Below, one piece after another: positions 16,918 through 27,014 of a stretch of 64,000 bases of DNA. Where the stretch lies: positions 35,210 through 99,209 of the forward strand of contig DUBZ01000072.1 of NCBI GenBank assembly GCA_012960035.1, written 5' to 3'. How positions within the stretch are numbered: position 1 is the first letter of the stretch; each line of letters begins with the position of its first letter. The stretch is from Myxococcales bacterium (GTDB lineage: Bacteria > Myxococcota_A > UBA9160 > UBA4427). Made by a program: the position numbers and the translations under genes. Below the pieces are notes generated by a model. It saw nothing but the letters and a program-made list of their open reading frames with translations, ran no database searches and was not told where the DNA came from.

Positions 16918-18825
16918 ATGACTTGTTCACCCACGGCGTCATCGGTGTCGACGTTCGCCTCCTTCACCATCTTGTTGGCTGCACTTGCCTTTGCTGGCTC
17001 GGCGCAAGCCGAAGCCGCCGATCGCCTTGAGTACTCGCCCTACCTTGGTGAAGACTTCCCGATGCAGCTGCTTTGGGGCGACACCCATGTCCACAGCTCC
17101 TTCAGCATGGACGCGAACGCGATGGGGAATACGCGTCTCGATCCGAGCGCGGCTTACCGGTTTGCAAAGGGTGAAGCGGTTGTCGCGAATACGGGGATGA
17201 CCGCGCAACTCGACATGCCGCTCGACTTTCTCGTAGTCTCCGACCACGCGGAATACATGGGCTTGCTTCCACGACTGCGCGCAAAGGATCCCACGCTCCT
17301 CGCCGATCCAGTGGCGCAGCGAATTTCAAATGCGATCACGGGAGACGCGGCTTCGGTGATGAGCGGCCTGCAAGAACTCATCGGTTCGCTCACCACCAAC
17401 GAACCGGTGATCGACAACGCGGACTTGAAGCGAAGCATTTGGGATGAGATCACCCGTCTCGCGGACGAACACAACGACCCGGGCAACTTCACGGCGCTAA
17501 TCGGCTACGAGTGGACCTCGATGCCGGGCGGCGACAACCTGCACCGTGTCGTGATCTATGCCGACGACGCCGAACGCGCGAACCAGCTGATCCCTGTCTC
17601 GGCTTTTGATGGCGCCGACCCCGAACATCTCTGGACCTTCATGGAGAAGTACAAGAAGGAAACCGGAGGCCGTATTCTCGCGATCCCCCACAACCCGAAC
17701 GTCAGCAATGGCCGCATGTTCGCATTGGAAGATTCGCAGGGTCGTGCCTTCGACGCAGCCTACACGGCGCGCCGCATCTCCCATGAACCCATCGTCGAAG
17801 TCACCCAGATCAAAGGCGACAGCGAAACGCATCCGTTGCTCTCCCCCGACGAAGAGTTCGCCGACTTCGAAACCTGGGACTTCGGTAACCTCCATCCCAA
17901 TGCGGTGCTGAAGCAAGACGAGATGATCAAGTACGAATACGTGCGCTCTGCTCTCAAGATGGGCCTCGAAGAAGAAGCGCGCACGGGAACCAACCCGTTC
18001 AAGTATGGGATGATCGGTAGCACTGACGCCCACACCTCCCTCGCAACTGCGAACGAAGGCAACTTTTGGGGCAAGGCGACGCTGGTCGAACCCGGTATGA
18101 AGCGCACCGTCGGTGGCATGTTTTCGTCGGGCCCTGACGACGAAGTGCAGCTGATGCCGTGGCAGTTCGTCGCCTCGGGGTATGCCGCAGTGTGGGCGCA
18201 TGAAAATACGCGGGAATCGATCTTCGACGCGATGCGACGCAAGGAGGTCTACGCGACCACGGGCTCTCGCATCGCACTTCGCTTCTTTGGCGGCTGGGAG
18301 TTTGAGGCGAGTGACGCCCAACGCGCCGACGCCGCACGCGTTGGCTACCGAAAAGGTGTGCCGATGGGCGGCGACCTCACATCGACAAACGACGGGAAGA
18401 AGCGCGCACCTGGTTTCTTGCTGAGCGCAACAAAAGATCCCCACGGCGCAAACCTCGACCGCATCCAAGTCATCAAGGGTTGGCGCGACGCGAAGGGCGA
18501 ACTTCACGAAAAAGTCTACGAAGCTGCCCTGTCCGACGGCCGCACCCCGAACCGCAAGGGTCGCGCAAAGGCGTTGAAGTCAACCGTTGACGTCGAAGCC
18601 GCGACGTACAGCAACTCGATCGGCGCAGTCGGCTTTTCAACTTTCTGGCAGGACCCGGACTTCGATCCGAAGCAGCGCGCGTTCTACTACGCACGGGTGA
18701 TCGAAATCCCAACCCCACGATGGCCCGCCTACGACGTAAAGCGTTTGGGCGCAGAGAGCGCGGCCAACATGTTGATGGAAATACAGGACCGCGCTTACAG
18801 CTCGCCGATCTGGTACACGCCGTAA
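16918..18825 (+). CDS. Exported DUF3604 protein (PHP-like metal phosphoesterase fold), copy 1
   Basis: The 635-residue protein begins with a Sec signal peptide (hydrophobic about 12-27, cleavage near AQA). DUF3604 motifs that would bind metals follow: GDTHVHS (54-60), VSDHAEY, IPHNPN and GSTDAH. These resemble the His/Asp clusters of PHP-domain phosphoesterases, so a periplasmic metal-dependent hydrolase is likely; no substrate is established. Two more paralogues lie in this window. An AAGGAAAG ribosome site precedes the ATG. Confidence 0.85.
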   Translation: MTCSPTASSVSTFASFTILLAALAFAGSAQAEAADRLEYSPYLGEDFPMQLLWGDTHVHSSFSMDANAMGNTRLDPSAAYRFAKGEAVVANTGMTAQLDMPLDFLVVSDHAEYMGLLPRLRAKDPTLLADPVAQRISNAITGDAASVMSGLQELIGSLTTNEPVIDNADLKRSIWDEITRLADEHNDPGNFTALIGYEWTSMPGGDNLHRVVIYADDAERANQLIPVSAFDGADPEHLWTFMEKYKKETGGRILAIPHNPNVSNGRMFALEDSQGRAFDAAYTARRISHEPIVEVTQIKGDSETHPLLSPDEEFADFETWDFGNLHPNAVLKQDEMIKYEYVRSALKMGLEEEARTGTNPFKYGMIGSTDAHTSLATANEGNFWGKATLVEPGMKRTVGGMFSSGPDDEVQLMPWQFVASGYAAVWAHENTRESIFDAMRRKEVYATTGSRIALRFFGGWEFEASDAQRADAARVGYRKGVPMGGDLTSTNDGKKRAPGFLLSATKDPHGANLDRIQVIKGWRDAKGELHEKVYEAALSDGRTPNRKGRAKALKSTVDVEAATYSNSIGAVGFSTFWQDPDFDPKQRAFYYARVIEIPTPRWPAYDVKRLGAESAANMLMEIQDRAYSSPIWYTP

Positions 18826-18837
18826 AGTACTTCCCGC

Positions 18838-18863
18838 CTCGGTTTGCTCTCGCTCAAGCCGAG
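18838..18863. terminator. Hairpin between convergent genes
   Basis: CTCGGTTT (18838-18845) pairs with AAGCCGAG (18856-18863), with one G-U pair and a 10-base loop. It lies between the stop codons of the DUF3604 gene and the convergent histidine kinase gene. No long T run follows, so terminator function is inferred from position. Confidence 0.4.
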
Positions 18864-18876
18864 CATCGTGTCGCGC

Positions 18877-20181
18877 CTACTCGGACGACCGGGCCCGTGG
18901 CAACTCGACGAGGAACTTCGCACCCCCCACGTCACCGCTTTCGATGCGGATCTGGCCACGCGCTTCCTCTATGAGTTTCTTCGTGATCGCAAGGCCGAGT
19001 CCGCCGGCGCGCCCAACGCGAGTGGAAAAGAACGGTTCGAACAAGCGGGAGCGCATGGCTTCGGGCACACCATCGCCTTGATCTTCGACGCTAAACGACA
19101 CAGAAGTTTCGTGTGCCTCGGCTCGCACGATGACCGAGCTAGATCTTGGGGAAGCTTCAAGGGCGTTGAGGACTAGGTTCAGCATCACCTGCCGCAGGGC
19201 GTCTTCTCCAATTGCAACGTCGTCGACCTCAATGTCCGTTTCGATCTGGAGTGCGACTTCTCGTTCCGCGGCGCGTTGTTCAAGCAAACACAACAGAGAT
19301 CCAAAGACACGAGCGAGGTTCGCGGTCGTGTGTGGGGTTTCACTCGCGACGCGATTGCTTGCGGGGCGGGCATTTTCGAGCAGGGTGTCGAGCAAGCGCT
19401 CCATGCGCCCAAGCTCTTCGAGCACGACACTTCGAAACTCGACTTGGAATTCTTTGTCGTCGAGATGTTCGGGGAGTAGCTGCAAGAACGTCTTCATCGA
19501 AACCAGCGGGTTGCGGATTTCGTGAGCGACTTCAGCGAGCAGATCTCCCAGAACTGCAAGACGATCGAGCCGGCAGACTTCGGCGTCGAGGCGGGTCAGT
19601 CGTTCGAGCGCGCCTGCCGCAGCAGCCGGTGCACGCAGTTGCTGGATTGCAGTGTCGAGGGCTGCAAGGGTTCGCGGTCGCACGCTGCCGGGCGGGTCGT
19701 CGGCGTTGCCGAGTAACACGATCGCGACCGGTTCGTCGTTTGCAGAATGAAGCGGCATCGCGCAGCTCATGCCGAAGTTGGCGGCGAGTTGTGACAGCGC
19801 CGATGAGGTGGCGTGGGCAGCATCGCCTTCGCCGTCGAGGATGCCAATAGAAGTTGCCCCGAGGTCGACCGGATGCTTTACCGCGAACAAGGGTTCGAGC
19901 GCATCAAGGGTTGCGCCGTCCGGCGCCTGGGGAGTAGTCGCATCGCGATCGCTTGCGGCGATGACATAGGGCTCACCGTCGGGGCGTCGCGCCCACGCGC
20001 ATGCTCGGCTGCTGTCCGTGGTCTCGACAAGTCGCCGGAGTGCATCAGTGAGCAAGCTCTGTAAGTCTTGTGACGCTGCCGTGTTTTGCCCAGCGTCGGC
20101 GCTTCGTTCGGCACCGACTTCATGGGTGACCTCGCGTGTAGCCGGAGCGCCGATCAACGTTGAATCACCGCTCGCCATCAA
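18877..20181 (-). CDS. Soluble sensor histidine kinase (GAF-like, HisKA, HATPase)
   Basis: The 434-residue protein has no membrane segment. A GAF-like sensor region (about 45-180) leads to a dimerisation/phosphoacceptor helix with His220 in EVAHEIRNPL. The ATPase domain follows, with an NLVLNALEA N-box, EDQGDGVP and GGLGLAI glycine motifs. The layout is NtrB/AtoS-like. It lies 34 bases downstream of the PBP1A gene on the same strand, suggesting co-transcription. No response regulator adjoins it; the NtrC-type regulator at 24058 is a possible partner. Start ATG 20181 or the ATG one codon later. Confidence 0.85.
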   Translation of the reverse strand: MMASGDSTLIGAPATREVTHEVGAERSADAGQNTAASQDLQSLLTDALRRLVETTDSSRACAWARRPDGEPYVIAASDRDATTPQAPDGATLDALEPLFAVKHPVDLGATSIGILDGEGDAAHATSSALSQLAANFGMSCAMPLHSANDEPVAIVLLGNADDPPGSVRPRTLAALDTAIQQLRAPAAAAGALERLTRLDAEVCRLDRLAVLGDLLAEVAHEIRNPLVSMKTFLQLLPEHLDDKEFQVEFRSVVLEELGRMERLLDTLLENARPASNRVASETPHTTANLARVFGSLLCLLEQRAAEREVALQIETDIEVDDVAIGEDALRQVMLNLVLNALEASPRSSSVIVRAEAHETSVSFSVEDQGDGVPEAMRSRLFEPFFSTRVGRAGGLGLAITKKLIEEARGQIRIESGDVGGAKFLVELPRARSSE

Positions 20182-20215
20182 CTACACCCTCGTTCGGTTG
20201 CGGCACAGGCCGCGA

Positions 20216-22852
20216 TTAGAAGAAGTCTTCACGAAGCGTTTTTTTGGTGTCGCCCGCGCTCTTGCGCGTCATCGTCGACTCCGTGGGTTCGGTGCCTTCG
20301 AGGAACGGCTGAAAGTACGCGTCCGCGCTGGCGTTGTCGGCAATGAGTCCGTTGCTTCGATCGATCCGCACCGTGACGATGTGGTCGGGTTCTTCGAAGT
20401 CGAGAACCGGCCGGTCTTTCAAGGCGACTTCCATGTACTCAACCCAGATCGGCGCCGCGGCGCGCGAACCCGTCTCACCCCACCCGAGGATCGTAGAATC
20501 GTCGCGACCCACCCATACGCCGGTCACCAAGTCGCGCGAGAAGCCCATGAACCATGCGTCTTTTTGGTCGTTCGTCGTGCCCGTCTTGCCGCCGAGGGGG
20601 CGCCCGAGTTTGCGCAAGCGCCAACCGGTGCCGCGCGGGTCGGTGACGACGGCCTGCAGGAGGTCGCACATCAAGTACGCCGCGGCTTCCGAGATGATCT
20701 GATTCGTAGGGATGATCTCGGCGTCCGGGTATCCGTCGCCAATGGCGAGGGCAGATTCTACCGCGCTACTTTCTTTAGAACTCGGTGCTTGTTTGGACGG
20801 ATCCTTTGCAAATTCGAGCGGTCGCAGCACCGGCGGCGGTTGGGGGCCAAGTGGCAAGTCTTCCAACAACACTTCGCCATGGCGATCGGTTACCCGCGTG
20901 ATGAAGCGCGGTGTGACCCGGCGCCCTTTGTTGGGGTAGACCGCGTACGCGGCGGTGAGTTCGACCAGCCCAACATCGCTCGAACCCAGCGCGAGAGAAA
21001 GATCGCGACTGAGCGGCGATTGGATGCCGAGGCGTCGCGCGTAGTCGATCACATAGTCGACCCCCACGTCGCGAAACAAGTGGACGGTGGCGTTGTTGAT
21101 CGAGCGCACGAGTGCGGCGCGCATCGGCATCGGACCGTAAAAATGACGGCCGTAGTTCTGAGGGCGCCAGATGAAGCCCGACACTGGGTCTTCGTAAACG
21201 GCGGGCCGGTCGTACAGGGTCGACACCGGCGTGTACTTACGTGAAAGTGCCGCACCATAAATGAAGGGTTTGAACGCGGAGCCCGGTTGTCGCATTGCCT
21301 GGGTAGCGCGGTTGAACTGGCTTCGGTTGTAGTCGTAGCCGCCCACCATGGCGCGAACGTCGCCGGTTTCGACTTCCATCGAAAGCAGCGCGCCCTCGAC
21401 CGTAGGCTCTTGGTAAATCATCAACCGTGCAAGCGCTGGAGGCGCGGGGGCGGGCTCGTCTCCTTCGAGTCCAACGGGTTCTTTGATCTCCGATCCCGCT
21501 TCGGTTGCCGCTGCAACGCTGTCCTCGGCTTCGAGTTCTACCGGCGCAACAAGCGGCTCACCTTTGAGGCGAATGAACTGCGCAACGTCTCCAACTTTAA
21601 AGATGCGTTCAATCTTTTTGACGGGCAGCGGCCGGCGCTTGACGTCCGCCTCGCGCGCCCAGGTGACGTCTTCAAGGGCCACTTGTCCCTCGATACCTGG
21701 CGCGAGTGCGATGAGTGCGGTCGTGAGGTCCGGATCGACGCTCACCACAACACCTTCAGCAAATTTGCTTACTTCAAGTTCTTGCCAGACACCTGCTTCA
21801 TCGAGGCCAAGCTTGTTTGTTTTAGCGAGAGCAGTGATCTCCGCTTCGACATCCGCCGCCGCAACTTGTCGAATGGGTCCGTGGTAGCCTCGCCGCTTGT
21901 CGTGGTCTTCGAGTCCCCGGCGTACCGCGGCCGAGGCTGCGATTTGAAGGTCAAGGTCGAGGGTCGTTTCGATCGTAATGCCGCCCTCGAGCACCATGTC
22001 GCCACCCAAGCGTTCAAACAGATACCGGCGCACCTCTTCGGTGAAGTGCTTGGCGGCAACAAACCCCTCGTCTGTAGTTCGGACGACGAGGGCGGGAGGT
22101 GTGTCGCGTTCTGCTTCGTACGTCGCTTGGTCGATGATCTTGTCGGCCAGCATGCGGCCGAGCACATACAGGCGACGACTTTCCGACAAGTCCGGGTTCA
22201 CGAAAGGCGAGTACGCCGAAGGTCGCTGGGGGAGCCCCGCGAGCAGCGCTGACTCAGAAATCGAAAGTTCTTTTGCCGACTTGCCAAAATAAGTCTGGCC
22301 CGCTTCTTCGATCCCCCACGCCCCGCTGCCGAAGTAAATTTGATTCAAGTAGAGATACAGGATTTCGTTTTTCGTGAAGTGACTTTCGATCTCTCGCGCC
22401 AAGAACATTTCGCGCAGCTTTCGCGAGAAGCGTTTTTCGGGGCTCAGCAACATTTGCTTCACCAGCTGCATGGTGATTGTGCTCGCGCCCTGCTTGATCC
22501 CGCCCGCGCGGATGTCGACCCACGCCGCGCGCGCGATCGACACATAGTCGATGCCAGCGTGCTCGAAGAACGCGCTGTCCTCGGCAGCCACGAAGGCCAA
22601 GCCCACGTGATCGGGCAGCGAACCCAAGGGTGCGAGATCGCGCCGCTCGTTGGCGTAGCGTCCGATCTCTCGGCCCTTGCGATCCAGCACGCGGCTGGTC
22701 AGTGCAGGCTGGTAGTCTTCAATGGATCGAAGGTCGGGGAGATCTTGCAGGTAGGTGACATAGACGAATGTGACGCCTGCCCCTGCTGTAAATGCCAGTA
22801 CGAGCACCAGCGTGAGCAGGACCCGGAACCCCCCGGACCGGATGAAAGCCAT
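20216..22852 (-). CDS. mrcA: Class A penicillin-binding protein 1A
   Basis: The 878-residue bifunctional peptidoglycan synthase has one N-terminal membrane anchor (about 9-33). The GT51 glycosyltransferase domain follows, with catalytic Glu91 in EDSAFFEHAGID and the GASTITMQLVKQ motif. An insert of about 200 residues comes next. The transpeptidase domain has SxxK in GSAFKPF, an SINN motif and KTGTT. It polymerises and cross-links the cell wall in the periplasm. The Glu/Pro-rich central segment is longer than in minimal PBP1A proteins but usual for proteobacteria. Confidence 0.92.
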   Translation of the reverse strand: MAFIRSGGFRVLLTLVLVLAFTAGAGVTFVYVTYLQDLPDLRSIEDYQPALTSRVLDRKGREIGRYANERRDLAPLGSLPDHVGLAFVAAEDSAFFEHAGIDYVSIARAAWVDIRAGGIKQGASTITMQLVKQMLLSPEKRFSRKLREMFLAREIESHFTKNEILYLYLNQIYFGSGAWGIEEAGQTYFGKSAKELSISESALLAGLPQRPSAYSPFVNPDLSESRRLYVLGRMLADKIIDQATYEAERDTPPALVVRTTDEGFVAAKHFTEEVRRYLFERLGGDMVLEGGITIETTLDLDLQIAASAAVRRGLEDHDKRRGYHGPIRQVAAADVEAEITALAKTNKLGLDEAGVWQELEVSKFAEGVVVSVDPDLTTALIALAPGIEGQVALEDVTWAREADVKRRPLPVKKIERIFKVGDVAQFIRLKGEPLVAPVELEAEDSVAAATEAGSEIKEPVGLEGDEPAPAPPALARLMIYQEPTVEGALLSMEVETGDVRAMVGGYDYNRSQFNRATQAMRQPGSAFKPFIYGAALSRKYTPVSTLYDRPAVYEDPVSGFIWRPQNYGRHFYGPMPMRAALVRSINNATVHLFRDVGVDYVIDYARRLGIQSPLSRDLSLALGSSDVGLVELTAAYAVYPNKGRRVTPRFITRVTDRHGEVLLEDLPLGPQPPPVLRPLEFAKDPSKQAPSSKESSAVESALAIGDGYPDAEIIPTNQIISEAAAYLMCDLLQAVVTDPRGTGWRLRKLGRPLGGKTGTTNDQKDAWFMGFSRDLVTGVWVGRDDSTILGWGETGSRAAAPIWVEYMEVALKDRPVLDFEEPDHIVTVRIDRSNGLIADNASADAYFQPFLEGTEPTESTMTRKSAGDTKKTLREDFF

Positions 22853-23086
22853 GCGAACTCCAATAGTTACCCTACCCTAGCCGAGGCGTGCCCGGCTGCG
22901 CTAGAGATTTGACCGTTGATCGCTGGGGGTTCGCCGTTCTACACGGCCCGTTGGCGATTTGTGCACCCGACAGCTCTTGATCCAAGCCCAAGCGCGCAAG
23001 GGCTTCCTCGCGAACGCCGACTTCGACTGCCCGCACACCACAAGATCCTCACATAGACCCAACAAGACTGAATAAGGAAGCTCGAC

Positions 23087-24058
23087 ATGCCGCCCCAGCA
23101 ACTCACCATGGCCTTCGTGATGGACCCCGTCACCGACCTCGATGTTGCGGGGGACACGACCTTTGTCTTCATGCTCGAAGCACAAAAGCGCGGGCACGCG
23201 GTGTTGTACGTCGATCCCGGCGACCTCACGATCGAACAAGGTCGGCCTGCGGCACGGGTTACGCCTGTGACCCTGCGAGCAGAAAAGGGAAATCACGTCG
23301 ATCTTGGCGACGCGCGCACGGTCATCCTCGACGACGAGGTCGACGTCGCTTTCCAGCGAAAGGACCCGCCGGTCGACGCAGCCTACATCGCAGCGACCCA
23401 GATCCTGGGCACCTGTCAAAAGACCCTCACCTTGAACCATCCCGAATCCGTGCTGGCCTTCAACGAAAAACTATTTGCCGTGCACTTCCCCGACCTCATG
23501 CCGATCACGTCAGTGACCAAAAATATCGCGGACTTGCGCCAGTTCATGGAAGCCCGGGGCGGCGAGATGATCGTGAAGCCGCTGGATGGCAAGGGTGGCG
23601 AGGGAATCTTCCACCTCGTCGAGGGCGAGAAGAACATCACGTCGATTCTCGAGCAGTCGACACAGTTCGGAACCCGCGCCGTGATGGCGCAAGAATATCT
23701 GCCCGCCATTCGCGAGGGCGACAAGCGCATTCTGCTCCTCGAAGGTGAATTGCTCGGCGCCTTATTGCGCGTTCCGGCCCCGAAAGAGGTCCGAGCCAAC
23801 CTTCACGTCGGCGGCACGGCTGAAAAGGTGGAGCTGACTGCGGCGGATCTCAAAATTATCGAGCGCGTGGGGCCGGTTCTCAAGCGCCACGGCTTGTTCT
23901 TTGTCGGGATCGACGTCATCGGCGACCGTCTCACGGAGATCAACGTGACGAGTCCGACCGGCGTACAGGAAATCAACACGCTGGACAACACTTGTCTAGA
24001 GGCGAAGGTGATGGATGCGGTCGAAGCAAAGTTTGGCGCGGGTTCTGGGAAGCTTTGA
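23087..24058 (+). CDS. gshB: Glutathione synthetase
   Basis: The 323-residue ATP-grasp enzyme ligates gamma-glutamylcysteine and glycine to glutathione. Visible family features are MAFVMDPV near the N-terminus, VKPLDGKGGEGIF in the ATP-grasp lid, QEYLP, GDKRILLL and the metal-binding EINVTSPTGVQEIN near the C-terminus. AAGGAAG precedes the ATG. The stop overlaps the next start (TGATG), so the response regulator is translationally coupled to gshB. Its upstream region is shared with divergent PBP1A (234 bases). Confidence 0.93.
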   Translation: MPPQQLTMAFVMDPVTDLDVAGDTTFVFMLEAQKRGHAVLYVDPGDLTIEQGRPAARVTPVTLRAEKGNHVDLGDARTVILDDEVDVAFQRKDPPVDAAYIAATQILGTCQKTLTLNHPESVLAFNEKLFAVHFPDLMPITSVTKNIADLRQFMEARGGEMIVKPLDGKGGEGIFHLVEGEKNITSILEQSTQFGTRAVMAQEYLPAIREGDKRILLLEGELLGALLRVPAPKEVRANLHVGGTAEKVELTAADLKIIERVGPVLKRHGLFFVGIDVIGDRLTEINVTSPTGVQEINTLDNTCLEAKVMDAVEAKFGAGSGKL

Positions 24059-25542
24059 TGGATGAACCCGACCCTCACGGAGTAGATGATCCGGCGCAGC
24101 CCTACGGGATTCTGATCGTCGACGACGAAGAAGCGATCCGCGAATCGCTCGAATTTACCTTGGGCGACGAATATCGGGTGTTCACCGCTGCGAACGGTCG
24201 CGATGGGCTGGCGATCTTTGACGCCGAAGACATCGCACTGGTGATCGCCGACCAGAACATGCCAGGCCTGACGGGCGTTGAGTTCCTGGAAAAAGTCATC
24301 GAGCGGGACGTGCGGGCGATTCGCATGATGCTCACGGGCTATGCCGACATCTCGTCGCTTGCCCGCGCGGTCAATACCGGACGCATTTACCGGTACATCA
24401 CAAAGCCCTGGGAACCGAGCGAGCTGCGGATCAACGTAAAGCGCGCCCTCGAAAGCTACGCGCTGAGCAGCGAAAACAGCGCCCTCGCCGGAGCCCTCGC
24501 AGAAGCCAATGAGCGTCTCCGCGCCGAAAACCGCTACCTGCGCGAAGAGGTGGAGCGCCGCTATTCCTTCGAAGGAATCATCGGCGATAGCCCCGCCATG
24601 CAGCGTGTTTTTGAGATTATGAAAAAGGTGGCCGAAACCGACGCCACCGTGCTGATCACCGGCGAAACCGGAACCGGCAAGGAACTCGTCGCCCGCGCGA
24701 TCCACTATGGGGGCGCGCGAAAGGAAAAGCGTTTCGTGGCGCAGAACTGCGGCGCGCTACCCGACACCCTGCTCGAGAGTGAGCTGTTCGGTCATCGCCG
24801 AGGTGCCTTTACCGGGGCAAACCAGGACAAGAAGGGTCTGTTCGAGGCGGCCGACGGGGGCACGATTTTCCTAGACGAAATCGGAGAAACCGAACCCGGC
24901 ATGCAGGTCCGCTTGCTTCGGGTGTTGCAAGAAGGCGAGATACGACCGGTCGGCTCGTCCGACACCCTCAACGTCGACGTGCGCGTGCTCGCGGCAACAA
25001 ACCGCGATCTCGAATCTCGCGTGCAGGAAGACCGCTTTCGTGAAGATCTCTTCTACCGATTGCGGGTCGTCGAAATCGAAGTGCCACCGTTGCGCGAGCG
25101 CAGGAGCGACATTCCCTCTCTGGCGGATCACTTTCTCGAGAGCGCGAATGGCCGCATGAAGCGCTCCATAAAAGGGTTCAGCAACGCCGCGATGGATCTG
25201 CTGACCGCTTACGTCTGGCGGGGCAATGTCCGCGAACTAGAAAACGAAATTGAACGCGTGGTCGTGCTCGCGGGTGAAGAAAAGCAAATTTCGGTCGAAA
25301 TGCTCTCGGCCCCGATCCGTGGTGGTCAGCCCGACCCGATCCCCGCAAGCGCAAGCGACGCCGAGATCGAAGACTGGAACCTCAACCTCTCGGTCGACAA
25401 CATGAAGCGCCGCATGATCACCCAGGCGATCAGCGACACCGGGAGCAAGACCCGCGCGGCGGAGCGTCTCGGCATCCCGAGGCAGTCCCTTCAGAAAATG
25501 ATGAAACGGCTTGGCTTGACGAAAGACGCCAGCGCAGGTTGA
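24058..25542 (+). CDS. Sigma-54-dependent response regulator (NtrC/AtoC family)
   Basis: The 494-residue protein has a receiver domain with acidic Asp22/Asp23, phospho-acceptor Asp65 in IADQNMP and Lys117. A coiled-coil-like linker (about 135-168) follows. The AAA+ domain has Walker A GETGTGKE (about 202-209), GAFTGA (249-254, contact with sigma-54) and Walker [12 protein letters not shown]. It ends in a Fis-type HTH ([17 protein letters not shown]). I chose the ATG at 24058, overlapping the gshB stop; an earlier ATG lies inside gshB. The partner kinase is not adjacent. Confidence 0.88.
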   Translation: MDEPDPHGVDDPAQPYGILIVDDEEAIRESLEFTLGDEYRVFTAANGRDGLAIFDAEDIALVIADQNMPGLTGVEFLEKVIERDVRAIRMMLTGYADISSLARAVNTGRIYRYITKPWEPSELRINVKRALESYALSSENSALAGALAEANERLRAENRYLREEVERRYSFEGIIGDSPAMQRVFEIMKKVAETDATVLITGETGTGKELVARAIHYGGARKEKRFVAQNCGALPDTLLESELFGHRRGAFTGANQDKKGLFEAADGGTIFLDEIGETEPGMQVRLLRVLQEGEIRPVGSSDTLNVDVRVLAATNRDLESRVQEDRFREDLFYRLRVVEIEVPPLRERRSDIPSLADHFLESANGRMKRSIKGFSNAAMDLLTAYVWRGNVRELENEIERVVVLAGEEKQISVEMLSAPIRGGQPDPIPASASDAEIEDWNLNLSVDNMKRRMITQAISDTGSKTRAAERLGIPRQSLQKMMKRLGLTKDASAG

Positions 25543-25660
25543 TGCTGCCGCGAACAGCCGATGCAATTCGATACACCGTTTGCTTCGTTGAGCCGCGGGT
25601 CTCTGTTCAAACGCGATTGCCGCCAACTTTCTCTTCCACATCTTGGCACCGGCGTGTATT

Positions 25661-26197
25661 GTGAACGCCGTGCAGGAAGTCATTCAAACCGCAGATTTCG
25701 AGAGCAACTTTGGAACGGTTCGTATTGCCTCCTCGGAACGCGGGCTGGTCTACCTCGGTTTCCCGTTGAACAACGGTCGTGGGTTTAGCGGGTTTCGCGA
25801 ACGCTTCGCACCCGGGTGCATCACGCGCAACAACGTCGATGCAAATCAGATGTTCTTCGAACAAGCGATCGAGTTCGTCATGGGCGAGCGAAAAGAGTTC
25901 GCGGTGCCGATCGACCTTCGCGCGAGCTCCTTTCAGCAAAAGATCTTCAAGATCGTTTCTGGAATTCGCTCTGGCGAAACGCTTTCGTACAAAGACGTGG
26001 CGCAGCTTTCGGGTGATGACCGAGCGGTTCGCGCCGTTGGGATGGCGCTGGAAGCCAACCCGCTTGCACTCGTGATCCCGTGTCACCGCGTGGTCGGAAA
26101 AGGCGGCAAGCTGCAAGGTTATGCGGGCGGCGTCGAGTTGAAGGCGCGGCTTCTTGCGGCCGAGCAAACAGGCCCTGCAAACGGACGGCTTTTTTAG
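25661..26197 (+). CDS. ogt: Methylated-DNA--protein-cysteine methyltransferase
   Basis: The 178-residue O6-alkylguanine-DNA alkyltransferase has the suicide-active Cys141 in the invariant PCHRVV motif and the helix-turn-helix region (SYKDVAQLSGDDRAVRAVG) that inserts into DNA. It repairs O6-alkylguanine in the cytoplasm. I chose the GTG at 25661; a GTG three codons later and a TTG at 25643 are also possible because no clear ribosome site decides. Length matches the Ogt/MGMT class without an Ada domain. Confidence 0.88.
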   Translation: MNAVQEVIQTADFESNFGTVRIASSERGLVYLGFPLNNGRGFSGFRERFAPGCITRNNVDANQMFFEQAIEFVMGERKEFAVPIDLRASSFQQKIFKIVSGIRSGETLSYKDVAQLSGDDRAVRAVGMALEANPLALVIPCHRVVGKGGKLQGYAGGVELKARLLAAEQTGPANGRLF

Positions 26198-26225
26198 CTT
26201 CGGGTGCTTCTAACGCGCGGCTCTT

Positions 26226-27014
26226 CTAGTCGACGACTTGTTGGTTGAGTTGTGGCTCGTCTTCTAATTGTTGTCGTTCTTCTTCTTGTCCGTCTTTCAG
26301 CTCTTCGTCGACATGCTGCACGGCGGCGAGCCGACTTTCAACGTCACGGAGCCACCGCCGTTGAGCGACGGGATTGACCGTCGCTGACGTCTCGGCGTCG
26401 AAGCGGAGACTTTCTTCTGCGAGGTCATCGAGCCCGCGCTGCAGTAGGCGCGTGGCGTGGTCTTTCGCGGCTGTCGTCACTTCGTCGATTGAACTCACGT
26501 GGATTCGGAGTTCATCGATCTCACTGTTGATCTTGCTCGCGTAGCTTTCGAGCAGCGCGAAATGAATTTGCTCGTGCTCAAGGATGTACGCGTCGGGGAT
26601 CAGGGTCCGTGCTGGATTCCACCAGGAGCAGTTGCGGTCCATCTTCCCGCGGTAGGAGGGATTTTTGACCCGCAACCAAGTGTCGCCGGTTTTTTGATTC
26701 GTCTCGTACTGAACGACGAAATCACCGTCGGGAACGATGATGCCGCACGTCAGTGCGCCGAGACGTTCGGCGTGCATGAGCGCGTAGTCGGGCGGTTGCG
26801 CGGCGAGGAAGTCGTCTCGACGAAGTTGGCGGTAGCCAATGTGACCCGAAGCGTCGAGTGAATCCGAATGCGTGATGTATGCACGGGTATCGAAGGGCGG
26901 CAGCGTTGCTGGCGTTCTTAGCGGCGATGCACATGCAAACGAAAGCAGTGCGAGTGAAACTGCGAAGAGGTGAACGCACACCCTCGTCCGGTCGTTTCGC
27001 CGCGAGGTCTTCAC
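26226..27014 (-). CDS. Lipoprotein with HExxH motif (DUF922-like putative metalloprotease)
   Basis: The 262-residue protein starts at a GTG that overlaps the upstream stop (GTGA). It has a lipoprotein leader with lipobox LSFAC (Cys28). A canonical zinc-protease motif His147-Glu148-x-x-His151 follows, inside ILEHEQIHFALLE. This context resembles DUF922, a family of predicted secreted zinc-dependent proteins. The C-terminal 90 residues are charged and probably helical or coiled-coil, ending in a Gln/Glu-rich tail. No substrate is known. Confidence 0.65.
   Translation of the reverse strand: MKTSRRNDRTRVCVHLFAVSLALLSFACASPLRTPATLPPFDTRAYITHSDSLDASGHIGYRQLRRDDFLAAQPPDYALMHAERLGALTCGIIVPDGDFVVQYETNQKTGDTWLRVKNPSYRGKMDRNCSWWNPARTLIPDAYILEHEQIHFALLESYASKINSEIDELRIHVSSIDEVTTAAKDHATRLLQRGLDDLAEESLRFDAETSATVNPVAQRRWLRDVESRLAAVQHVDEELKDGQEEERQQLEDEPQLNQQVVD

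Noticed and set aside
25644..25660. Sigma-54-like promoter (TGGCAC) just before ogt and after the NtrC-type gene
   Set aside because: The -12 half (TTGC) is not at the required spacing; TGTAT is found instead.
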